DNA from: Alcaligenaceae bacterium | GTDB lineage: Bacteria > Pseudomonadota > Gammaproteobacteria > Burkholderiales > Burkholderiaceae | Length of the DNA stretch: 6,665 nt | Assembly (NCBI GenBank): GCA_947372575.1 | Contig: CANBUF010000110.1 | Location: 1 to 6,665, forward strand | Direction of reading: 5' to 3' | Part shown: positions 1-5,966 of the stretch, in pieces | How the letters are laid out: each line of letters starts with the position of its first letter | How positions within the stretch are numbered: position 1 is the stretch's first letter | Notes under the pieces: model-generated | What the model was told of the DNA's origin: nothing | What the model saw: only the letters and a program-made list of their open reading frames with translations | Databases searched by the model: none | Made by a program: the position numbers and the translations under genes

Positions 1-842
1 CTGTCTTCGATCGCGGCATCATTTTTGAGCGAGCGGATGGCGCGCGCAGCAGGCCTGTTCGGGGCGGTGATGTTTTCAAAAGGTTTTGTCCAGTCAGGGA
101 TTTGCCGATTGCATGTGCCACCGTAATTGTTGAAGGTAATAGGCGAAAGTACGACAGGCACGGCAGAAGATGCTGCGGCAGCACGTGAGAGTTTTACCTC
201 ATTCAAGTCCGAGCATATCCCGTCAAAAATACGTTGTGAAAAAATAAATCGTGAGCCTGTCGATATGTCTGTTGCCGAGGCCAGAATCATCGGGCCTTTG
301 CCTCGTTCGAGATCACCAAAGGTTGCATCATTAAAGAGGATGTCGTCATACAGAGCGGCAGCCATTTCTGAGCGGCCCCAGCCGTTTGACCACAGATCGC
401 CCCAGTTAACAGGGTTGACAAAGCGAGCAATCAATTCGCCTTGTACGTCGCGTTTTAAAAAACGTTTTTCATACTGATTGAACAGCTGCTCGCCATACAG
501 ACCATAGGCAAGCGCGGTAAAGCTGCCACCCGATACACCTGTGATGATGTCAACCTCATCAATCAATTTGATCTTGTTGCCTTTAGGCCCAACAACTTCC
601 GTACGATTCAGAAACTCCAGTACGCCGTAGGAAAAGGCGGCAGCCCGCATCCCCCCACCAGAAAAAGCGAGGATCAGCAGATTCTCGCGATCACCCGTTG
701 GTGGTTCACGGGTTTCGTAGCGGTAGCCATATTCAGGATTTGCTTGTTTGATCGGAGGGTTGACGGGACGCGTGGCGCATCCTGTCAGAAGCAGCAGAAT
801 TGATGTCAGACTCAAACACAGCAGTCGATGTAATGGCTTCAT
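1..842 (-). CDS. Patatin-like phospholipase family lipoprotein (3' end outside window)
   Basis: My reading of the minus strand gives an open frame of about 280 codons from ATG at 842 to the left edge, with no stop. The N-terminus (MKPLHRLLCLS...) has a basic start, a leucine-rich core and the lipobox LTGC with Cys22, so an envelope-anchored lipoprotein is likely. Patatin hallmarks follow: FSGGGMRAAAFSYG at about 60-73 (glycine-rich oxyanion-hole loop) and GVSGGS at 102-107, the GxSxG elbow with Ser104 as nucleophile. The catalytic Asp (DGG motif) is not reached; it should lie just beyond the edge, since the last residues visible (around RAIRSLKNDAAIED) usually come shortly before it. Patatins are Ser-Asp dyad lipid acyl hydrolases; the actual substrate cannot be told. 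The start lies 21 bases after the stop of the small exported protein gene and has no strong Shine-Dalgarno sequence, so it may be translationally coupled. The family is certain, the physiological role is not. Confidence 0.9.
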   Translation of the reverse strand, partial: MKPLHRLLCLSLTSILLLLTGCATRPVNPPIKQANPEYGYRYETREPPTGDRENLLILAFSGGGMRAAAFSYGVLEFLNRTEVVGPKGNKIKLIDEVDIITGVSGGSFTALAYGLYGEQLFNQYEKRFLKRDVQGELIARFVNPVNWGDLWSNGWGRSEMAAALYDDILFNDATFGDLERGKGPMILASATDISTGSRFIFSQRIFDGICSDLNEVKLSRAAAASSAVPVVLSPITFNNYGGTCNRQIPDWTKPFENITAPNRPAARAIRSLKNDAAIED

Positions 843-863
843 ACCGTTGCGACTAATAATGAA

Positions 864-1439
864 TTATTTTTTATAACCAGAAAAATTTTTCTGTGTTCTG
901 ATTTTCGTATGCTGCACGAGTTTGCCATCATCGTCTTTTGATTGATAGACAAATTTATTGTCGTCAATCGAGACGATGAGGTCTTCGGTTGTATGACCTT
1001 TTGGCATCAGGTCCTCGATTTTAAAGCCTGCCTGTTTGAAGAACTCTTGTTTGTCATCTTCGTCCGCGAGTTCGCCATTGGCTTTTACGTAGTCAGGAAT
1101 TGCATGCAAGTCGACGATCTTTTCGAACAAGGAGCCGTTCTTGATTTGCCATTCGCTTGCAACGTTGACAAGCCAGGCGGCCTCGAGTGTGGCACCGTCT
1201 TTGTATTTAAAGGACATCACGATTTGACCGTGGCTGTTGACTACGCCATTGGCGAGGTAGTCATCAACCGCGGCGAGTTTCATCTCGCCAGACATCGCGT
1301 TGTCATCGGGTCCGTTGGGCTCGGTGTACTCGCTATACCAGCGACCAAGAATGGCTTTTTCTTCTGCCGTTTGTGCGCAGGCAAACTGCGTTGCCGTCGC
1401 AAGACAGAATGTCAAAATGAGAGCAACGCGTTTGAGCAT
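864..1439 (-). CDS. Small exported protein of unknown function (191 aa)
   Basis: I do not recognise this family. The protein starts with a typical Sec signal peptide: Met-Leu-Lys-Arg, a hydrophobic stretch to about residue 20, and the cleavage motif ACA before QTAEEK (about residues 21-23). The Cys in this motif lacks a proper lipobox, so a soluble periplasmic protein is more likely than a lipoprotein. The mature part is about 168 residues, rich in Asp, Glu and Lys, and ends in a basic tail (GYKK). Its start, ILGRWYSEYT, resembles the G-x-W strand of lipocalin-like beta-barrels, but this is only a hint. The start is supported by AAAGG six bases before ATG. The gene lies 24 bases after the GGT-like gene and 21 bases before the patatin gene, which suggests one transcript. 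It could be a partner or accessory of the patatin lipoprotein; that is inference from position. Confidence 0.85.
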   Translation of the reverse strand: MLKRVALILTFCLATATQFACAQTAEEKAILGRWYSEYTEPNGPDDNAMSGEMKLAAVDDYLANGVVNSHGQIVMSFKYKDGATLEAAWLVNVASEWQIKNGSLFEKIVDLHAIPDYVKANGELADEDDKQEFFKQAGFKIEDLMPKGHTTEDLIVSIDDNKFVYQSKDDDGKLVQHTKIRTQKNFSGYKK

Positions 1440-1445
1440 GATGGA

Positions 1446-1450
1446 CCTTT
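1446..1450 (-). promoter_or_regulatory. Ribosome binding site of the small exported protein gene
   Basis: On the minus strand AAAGG is followed by six bases (TCCATC) and ATG at 1439. Good spacing supports this start for the 191-residue protein and independent initiation within the likely operon. Confidence 0.55.
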
Positions 1451-1463
1451 AATTCATGATGGA

Positions 1464-3065
1464 TTAATAACCGACAGCCTGGCCATCCCGACGATGATCC
1501 GAACCTGCAACATACGCAAAAGGTGCTTGAGTATCGGTTTGCGCGTCCAGCCGCTTGATCAGTTGCGCACTGCCAAAGTCCAGACTGTCTGGTGGCGTGA
1601 CGGTGGGGACGTGCCCCATTGCGATCAGCCCATCGACAACCTGCTTGCTGACGGCATGTTCGAGCATCAGTGTGCCGACATCATTGATACGCCAGCGTGG
1701 AGCGTCTGAGCAAGCCTGCGGGTTATGTTGTTCGACAACATGTCGCAACACCATCTGCATGTGTCCCTGCGCTTGCATGTTGCCGCCCATCACGCCAAAC
1801 GCCATTTCAGGTTTGCCATCACGCGTCATGAATGCCGGGATGATGGTGTGCATCGGACGTTTGCCGCCGCCGACCAGATTAGGATGGCCTGGGGTGGTGA
1901 CAAATCCGGAACCGCGATTTTGCAGTGCGATCCCGGTGTGCGGAACTACAACGCCAGAGCCAAAGCCTTTGAAATTTGATTGGATAAATGAAATCATCCG
2001 GCCTTGGGCGTCAGCAGCGCATAGATAGACCGTACCGCCTGAAGGTGGCTGACCTGGAGCATAGGTGCCGGCTTTTTTGGGATGAATGAGTTTTGCGCGC
2101 TCGCGGGCGTAGGCTGGTGTGAGCATTGCTGCTGCACTAACCTTCATATGCGATGGCTCAGCAACGTGCTCGTACAGGTCGGCAAAAGCGACACGCATGG
2201 CTTCGATTTCGAGATGCATGCGCTCGGGTGAGCCTGGCTGTGTTTCGTTATAAGGCAGGTGCTCGATGATATTCAACGCTAGCAGCGCGGTCAGTCCCTG
2301 GCCATTGGGTGGGATTTCATGCACATCGTACCCACGGAAGTTGGTCGAGATCGGCTCAACCCAGTCAGCCTGATGTGCGGCCAGATCGGCCTCAGTCAGT
2401 GCTGCGCCGTGTTCAGCGGCAAAGGCCGCAATCATCTTGGCCAATCGACCACGATAAAACGATTCACCATGAGTGCGGGCGATGTCTTCGAGCGTGTCGG
2501 CTTGATCCGCGAACTTCCAGATTTCGCCGGCAGCAGGTGCTCGCCCATTGGGGATAAAGGCCTTGAAGCCAGGAAAATTTGCCAGCTCTGTGGCGGCTGC
2601 TGCCCACTGGCGCGCAATGACAGGGCTGACAGGAAAGCCTTCGCGGGCATGACGAATCGCATCGCGGAATAAATCTTCAAAAGGCAGGTTGCCAAATTTT
2701 TTAGACAAGGCCACCCACTGTGATACAGCACCCGGAACGGTGACGGTTTCCCAGCCGCGATCCGGCATCGTTGCCTGGCCTTTAAAGCGCTCTGGTGACC
2801 AGGCCGCAGGCGCGCGACCGGAAGCATTCAAACCATGTAGTTTCTGACCATCCCAGATCAATGAAAATCCATCACCACCGATCCCGTTCATGGTGGGCTC
2901 GACAACCGTCAGTGTGATGGCCGCGGCAATCGCAGCATCAATGGCGTTACCGCCGCGCTCGAAGGCTGCGGCGCCGGCCTGTGAGGCGAGCGGTTGCGAT
3001 GTAGAGACCACATTACGGGCGAGGACAGGTTGACGACCAGATTGGAAGGGAAGTTGCCAGTTCAT
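1464..3065 (-). CDS. Gamma-glutamyltransferase family hydrolase (YwrD/HpxW-like), cytoplasmic
   Basis: This is an N-terminal-nucleophile hydrolase of the GGT superfamily, 533 residues from ATG at 3065 (MNWQLPF...). The frame continues upstream to a TTG at 3095 (543 aa), but that has no ribosome site, whereas CCAGGAA lies upstream of the ATG, though at a longish spacing. Landmarks, ATG numbering: a GGNAIDAAIAAAITLTVVEP helix near 38-57, GIGGDGFS near 61-68, PPNGQG near 252-257, and GGTVYL with Thr345, the expected autoprocessing nucleophile that splits the chain into large and small subunits. GVMGG (424-428) and the C-terminal GSDHRRDGQA also fit. There is no signal peptide, unlike E. coli GGT. 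By eye alignment, E. coli Gln430, Asp433 and the Ser462-Ser463 pair, which bind the gamma-glutamyl group, are Arg, Gly and His-Thr here. True glutathione hydrolysis is therefore doubtful; an oxamate-type (HpxW) or other amide substrate is possible. It heads the probable three-gene transcript. Confidence 0.92.
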   Translation of the reverse strand: MNWQLPFQSGRQPVLARNVVSTSQPLASQAGAAAFERGGNAIDAAIAAAITLTVVEPTMNGIGGDGFSLIWDGQKLHGLNASGRAPAAWSPERFKGQATMPDRGWETVTVPGAVSQWVALSKKFGNLPFEDLFRDAIRHAREGFPVSPVIARQWAAAATELANFPGFKAFIPNGRAPAAGEIWKFADQADTLEDIARTHGESFYRGRLAKMIAAFAAEHGAALTEADLAAHQADWVEPISTNFRGYDVHEIPPNGQGLTALLALNIIEHLPYNETQPGSPERMHLEIEAMRVAFADLYEHVAEPSHMKVSAAAMLTPAYARERAKLIHPKKAGTYAPGQPPSGGTVYLCAADAQGRMISFIQSNFKGFGSGVVVPHTGIALQNRGSGFVTTPGHPNLVGGGKRPMHTIIPAFMTRDGKPEMAFGVMGGNMQAQGHMQMVLRHVVEQHNPQACSDAPRWRINDVGTLMLEHAVSKQVVDGLIAMGHVPTVTPPDSLDFGSAQLIKRLDAQTDTQAPFAYVAGSDHRRDGQAVGY

Positions 3066-3328
3066 GAAAAGGGGTATTCCTGGAAAAAAGGACAAGGGAA
3101 TGTTTCGGGGGTTTGACTGGCACTATCATAATCCGCAGCGAGCCTCTGTGCTTGTTCTGGCGAGGTTGCACTGGGTTCGAAGGTGTGAAACTATCAAAAG
3201 GTCATGCAATAAACAGCTATGTAATTGTTTGCTGCGGCATTCCCCGGCAAAGACGGCTCCGCCCACCTCAGACTCAAGTTCTGAGTGCCTCGTTCCTAAA
3301 AATACTGACTCAGTTCAGGAGACAGCAC
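3066..3328. other. Divergent intergenic region between GGT-like and Bug genes
   Basis: About 263 bases hold the promoters of both divergent genes. I could not define a convincing -35/-10 pair on either strand. A minus-strand TATGAT (3125-3130) is the best single -10-like hexamer for the GGT-like operon, but it lacks a -35 box at proper distance. The Bug-proximal part (3266-3328) is rich in CTCAGA/TCTGAG/ACTCAG words that can pair with each other, and it ends in a strong ribosome binding site. Confidence 0.5.
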
Positions 3329-3352
3329 GTGCAAGTCCTCAGACTCAAATTC
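3266..3352 (+). repeat. 16-base near-perfect direct repeat flanking the Bug gene start
   Basis: CCTCAGACTCAAGTTC at 3266-3281 recurs as CCTCAGACTCAAATTC at 3337-3352, identical in 15 of 16 bases, with starts 71 bases apart. The first copy lies in the leader and the second in the signal-peptide codons. Between them is the 11-base palindrome ACTGACTCAGT (3304-3314), three bases before the AGGAGA ribosome site. The first copy can also fold with TCTGAG (3280-3285). Function is unknown. Confidence 0.6.
3317..3322 (+). promoter_or_regulatory. Strong ribosome binding site that fixes the GTG start of the Bug gene
   Basis: AGGAGA is followed by six bases (CAGCAC) and GTG at 3329. This start puts the signal peptide exactly at the N-terminus and gives the usual family length, so it is preferred over the in-frame ATG at 3113. 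Confidence 0.8.
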
Positions 3353-4306
3353 CTTTTTGCTTGTGCCGTGGCTTTCAGCACGAGCATTGTTTTCTCCTGC
3401 GCGCAAGCAGCCTATCCAGACAAGCCGATCCGCCTGATTGTTGGCTTTACCGCGGGGGGGACTGCGGATACGGTGGCGCGGATTCTTGGTGTGTCGATGG
3501 GTGCGGCATTGAATCAGACTATTGTGGTTGAGAATCGTGTGGGTGCGAACGGCAACCTGGCGACTGAGTCTGTGGCGCGTGCGGCCCCGGATGGATATAC
3601 GATTTTTTTCACATCAGTTGGCCATGCTGTGAACCCCTCGCTATACAAGTCGGCACGCTACGATCCCGTCAAGGATTTCACGCCGATCGGACAAGTGCTG
3701 AGTGCCCCAAACGTACTGGTTGTGCCCGCGAACTCTCCCTTTCAGAATGTTAAAGAATTGATTGCCTATGCGCGAGCCAATCCAGGAAAAGTTGACGTAG
3801 CCTCGTCGGGATTCGGCAGCTCTGTCCATCTCTCTGCGGAATTGTTCATGCAGGCGACGGGCGTCAAGCTCTCGCATATCCCTTACAAAGGCACGAGTGT
3901 GGCAATACCGGATTTAATGGCTGGTACGGTTGCCATGATGTTCCCCAACCTGCCCACCATCATCCCGCTGATCAGGTCGGGTAAGTTGCGTGCACTCGGT
4001 GTGACGACAGACACGCGCTCGCAGGCCGCTCCCGATATTCCAACACTGGATGAAGCCGGCGTGCCTGGGTACAACATGTCAACCTGGTATGGCCTGGTCG
4101 GGCCCGCGCATATGGATCCTGCGGTTGTCCAGCGATTGAATGATGTATTGCAACAGACACTTGCAGAGCCGTCCATTCGTAAGCAACTTAATGACCAGGG
4201 CGTTGATATTGTTTCGGGTTCTGCGCAGGCCTTTGGTCAGATGATTCAATCCGAGACGGACAAGTGGGCTAAGCTGATCAAGCAAGCCGATATCAAGATT
4301 GAATGA
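3329..4306 (+). CDS. Bug/TctC-type tripartite tricarboxylate transporter substrate-binding protein
   Basis: The 325-residue protein is a periplasmic solute receptor of the Bug family, which binds small carboxylates, amides or amino acids between two lobes and passes them to TctAB-type membrane partners. From the GTG start the N-terminus reads VQVLRLK followed by a hydrophobic core to about residue 25 and the cleavage motif AQA before AYPDKPIRLIVGF. Family landmarks follow in order: YPDKPIRLIVGFTAGGTAD, an ARILG helix, IVVENRVGANG, APDGYTI, the NPSLYK and YDPVKDFTPI block, IPYKGT and IPTLDEAGVPGY. The length is normal for the family. An upstream in-frame ATG at 3113 would add 72 residues that do not look exported, so I reject it. 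No tctA or tctB gene is in the window, making this an orphan receptor, as is common in Burkholderiales. It is transcribed divergently from the GGT-like hydrolase, which hints at an amide or amino-acid ligand, but the ligand cannot be deduced. Confidence 0.93.
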   Translation: MQVLRLKFLFACAVAFSTSIVFSCAQAAYPDKPIRLIVGFTAGGTADTVARILGVSMGAALNQTIVVENRVGANGNLATESVARAAPDGYTIFFTSVGHAVNPSLYKSARYDPVKDFTPIGQVLSAPNVLVVPANSPFQNVKELIAYARANPGKVDVASSGFGSSVHLSAELFMQATGVKLSHIPYKGTSVAIPDLMAGTVAMMFPNLPTIIPLIRSGKLRALGVTTDTRSQAAPDIPTLDEAGVPGYNMSTWYGLVGPAHMDPAVVQRLNDVLQQTLAEPSIRKQLNDQGVDIVSGSAQAFGQMIQSETDKWAKLIKQADIKIE

Positions 4307-4423
4307 GGTCAAGAAGAAAAGAAAGCGGGCGTCAAAAGTTAGCGGGCGCACGAAAGTCGGCGCAAGAAGAATGAAGGAATAAAAAAATCGCCGTTTAGAG
4401 ATTTGCCGTTTAGACAAACGAAA

Positions 4424-4453
4424 GCGCTAAGACCGGACATGCAGCCTTAGCGC
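4424..4453 (-). terminator. Candidate rho-independent terminator of the aminotransferase gene
   Basis: GCGCTAAG (4424-4431) and CTTAGCGC (4446-4453) form a perfect 8-base-pair stem around a 14-base loop. On the minus strand the stem is followed by TTTCGTTTG, a broken T-tract, so it would serve the aminotransferase transcript. On the plus strand no T-run follows. The large loop and interrupted T-tract make it a modest terminator. Confidence 0.4.
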
Positions 4454-4479
4454 CTGGATTTAAGCCGCTCCGTACAGCC

Positions 4480-4503
4480 CCCGAGGCCTGTGATGGCCTA
4501 GGG
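4480..4503. other. GC-rich hairpin just after the aminotransferase stop
   Basis: CCC-G-AGGCC and GGCCT-A-GGG pair over eight base pairs with one mismatch around the loop TGTGAT. It lies 13 bases beyond the aminotransferase stop codon. No T-run follows on either strand, so it may protect the mRNA 3' end or pause polymerase rather than act as a classic terminator. Confidence 0.4.
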
Positions 4504-4516
4504 ACTGACGGATGGC

Positions 4517-5863
4517 TTAAGCAACTGCGTGCAGGGCTTTTTTCACCGTTGCAAAGATCTCATCGATCTGCGCTTCGCTGACGATCAGCGGTGGCGAGAA
4601 TGCCAGTGTGTCGCCTGTAAAGCGAATCATAATGCCCTGCTGGAAGCAGTTGAGAAACGCATCGTAGGCACGTGTGCCTGGCGCGCCTGGACGTGATTCA
4701 AGCTCAACGGCACCCATCAGCCCCAGGTTGCGAATGTCTTTGACATGCGGTTCGCCACGCAGTGCGTGAATAGCCGCCTGGAATTTGGGAGCCAACTGGT
4801 TGGCGCGCTCAAACAGACCCTCTCTGCTGTAGATATTTTGTGCGGCGATACATGCAGCCGCGGCGGTGGGGTGTGCAGAGTAGGTATAGCCGTGGAACAG
4901 TTCAATCGCGTTATCAGGGCCCGCATTGACGATCGCGTCATGGATCTGACGGCTGGCGGCGACTGCAGACATTGGGATGGAAGCGTTGTTGATCGCTTTA
5001 GCCATCGTGATCATGTCAGGCGTCACACCAAAATATTCGCTGGCTGTGGCTTTACCCAGACGTCCAAAACCCGTGATGACTTCATCAAATATCAACAGGA
5101 TGCCGTACTTGGTGCAAATGTCGCGCAAGCGCTTCAGATAACCTTGTGGTGGAATCAGCACGCCTGTTGAGCCTGCAACGGGCTCAACGATGACGGCAGC
5201 GATGGTCGATGCATCATGGAGTGCAACCAGACGCTCGAGATCGTCGGCCAGATGTGCGCCCCAGGTTGGCTGACCCTGGCTATAGGCGGCATGTTCAATG
5301 CTGTGCGTGTGTGAAATATGATCCACACCAGGAATCATGTTGGCTGCAAACGCTTTGCGGTTGGTAGAAATGCCACCGACCGAGATCCCCCCAAAACCTA
5401 CACCGCTGTAACCGCGCTCACGACCAATCAGGCGCGTACGCTGTGCTTCACCGCGCGAACGGTGATAGGCGAGTGCAATTTTTAGAGCCGTATCGACAGC
5501 CTCGGAGCCCGAGTTTGCAAAAAAGATGCGATCCATACCGGCCGGCATGACTTCAGCAACTTTAGTCGCCGCTTCAAATGCGAGTGGGTGTCCCATCTGG
5601 AACGAAGGCGCATAGTCCATTTCGGTCATCTGCTTATACACGGCTTCGATTATTTCTTCGCGGCCATGGCCAGCGTTGACGCACCAGAGACCCGCACAAC
5701 CATCCATGACGCTGCGGCCATCTACCGTGGTGTAGTACATGCCTTTGGCTGATTTCAGCAGACGTGGTGCTGCTTTGAACTGCTTGTTCGCAGTAAAGGG
5801 CATCCAGTAGTTGGACATGTCCAGTTCGCTGGACAGACTGACATTTTCGGTGACGGCATTCAT
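4517..5863 (-). CDS. Class III omega-amino acid (beta-alanine):pyruvate aminotransferase, PLP-dependent
   Basis: The 448-residue protein is a cytoplasmic fold-type I enzyme that moves an amino group from an omega-amino acid such as beta-alanine, or a related amine, to pyruvate. It aligns by eye along its whole length with Pseudomonas omega-amino acid:pyruvate transaminases. Landmarks: YWMPFTANKQF at 19-29, GLWCVNAGHGR at 58-68 with the active-site Trp60, NSGSEAVDTALK at 117-128 (PLP phosphate loop), IFDEVITGFGR at 258-268 with Asp260 for the pyridine nitrogen, MAKAINN with Lys289 as the PLP Schiff-base lysine, HGYTYSAHP at 324-332, and MIRFTGDTL with Arg414, the conserved substrate-carboxylate arginine. 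The usual GYHG motif is GYSG (151-154), so the His beside the PLP-stacking Tyr152 is Ser. The ATG at 5863 has AGGA seven bases upstream. A MocR regulator is divergent, the normal arrangement for such enzymes. Beta-alanine, GABA, taurine or polyamine-derived substrates cannot be told apart here. Confidence 0.93.
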   Translation of the reverse strand: MNAVTENVSLSSELDMSNYWMPFTANKQFKAAPRLLKSAKGMYYTTVDGRSVMDGCAGLWCVNAGHGREEIIEAVYKQMTEMDYAPSFQMGHPLAFEAATKVAEVMPAGMDRIFFANSGSEAVDTALKIALAYHRSRGEAQRTRLIGRERGYSGVGFGGISVGGISTNRKAFAANMIPGVDHISHTHSIEHAAYSQGQPTWGAHLADDLERLVALHDASTIAAVIVEPVAGSTGVLIPPQGYLKRLRDICTKYGILLIFDEVITGFGRLGKATASEYFGVTPDMITMAKAINNASIPMSAVAASRQIHDAIVNAGPDNAIELFHGYTYSAHPTAAAACIAAQNIYSREGLFERANQLAPKFQAAIHALRGEPHVKDIRNLGLMGAVELESRPGAPGTRAYDAFLNCFQQGIMIRFTGDTLAFSPPLIVSEAQIDEIFATVKKALHAVA

Positions 5864-5870
5864 GATGGGT

Positions 5871-5874
5871 TCCT
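5871..5874 (-). promoter_or_regulatory. Ribosome binding site of the aminotransferase gene
   Basis: On the minus strand AGGA is followed by seven bases (ACCCATC) and ATG at 5863. This supports the first Met over the internal Met16. Confidence 0.65.
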
Positions 5875-5918
5875 GGTGAAGGTTGATAAATGACTTTAAC
5901 GCTCAACCCGTACTCGCT

Positions 5919-5958
5919 GCCAGTACAGTTTGGATGTTTTGTGGCAAACTGTACTGGC
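5919..5958. promoter_or_regulatory. 14+14 base perfect inverted repeat, likely MocR regulator operator
   Basis: GCCAGTACAGTTTG (5919-5932) is repeated exactly in inverted form as CAAACTGTACTGGC (5945-5958), with a 12-base spacer GATGTTTTGTGG. It sits in the 103-base gap between the divergent aminotransferase and MocR genes, 55 bases from the aminotransferase ATG and 8 bases from the first possible regulator ATG. Arm centres are 26 bases apart, between two and three helical turns, which suits a dimer with two DNA-binding domains. Half-site CTGTACTGG is the probable core. MocR proteins usually control the adjacent enzyme gene and themselves, so this is the natural binding site. I cannot define clear -35/-10 boxes beside it. 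A transcript hairpin is possible but less likely. Confidence 0.75.
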
Positions 5959-5966
5959 CACCCTAA

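Larger units (their letters stand above)
4307..4516. other. Convergent intergenic region between Bug and aminotransferase genes
   Basis: This stretch holds no gene. The first half (4307-4390) is purine-rich on the plus strand. A 10-base direct repeat GCCGTTTAGA occurs at 4390-4399 and 4405-4414. Two hairpins follow (4424-4453 and 4480-4503), probably ending the converging transcripts. Confidence 0.55.

Noticed and set aside
127..477. Plus-strand open frame of 116 codons at the left end
   Set aside because: It lies opposite the patatin gene, whose minus-strand translation has clear family motifs; this frame has no recognisable features.
942..1709. Plus-strand open frame of 255 codons
   Set aside because: It spans the small exported protein gene, the gap and the 3' end of the GGT-like gene on the opposite strand; the product is Cys-rich and shows no family motif.
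3066..3095. TTG start at 3095 for the GGT-like gene
   Set aside because: No ribosome site lies before it, and MNWQLPF at 3065 fits the N-terminus expected for this family as I recall it; the choice remains tentative.
3113..3132. Possible plus-strand promoter TTGACT with CATAAT, or a sigma-54 site at TGGCAC
   Set aside because: The two hexamers are only 8 bases apart, and no GC lies at the right distance for a sigma-54 -12 element.
3165..3190. Imperfect inverted repeat GTTGCAC/GTGAAAC around TTCGAA
   Set aside because: Only 6 of 7 positions pair and the central part does not continue the symmetry; too weak to call an operator.
3113..3328. N-terminal extension of the Bug protein from ATG at 3113
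   Set aside because: The extra 72 residues would bury the signal peptide, and the GTG at 3329 has an excellent ribosome site and gives the normal family length.
3064..3531. Plus-strand 155-codon frame overlapping the Bug start
   Set aside because: It is an out-of-frame shadow; the Bug frame has a signal peptide and conserved motifs over the same bases.
4745..5170. Plus-strand 141-codon frame inside the aminotransferase gene
   Set aside because: It is antisense to a well-conserved part of the aminotransferase, including the active-site lysine region, and has no features of its own.
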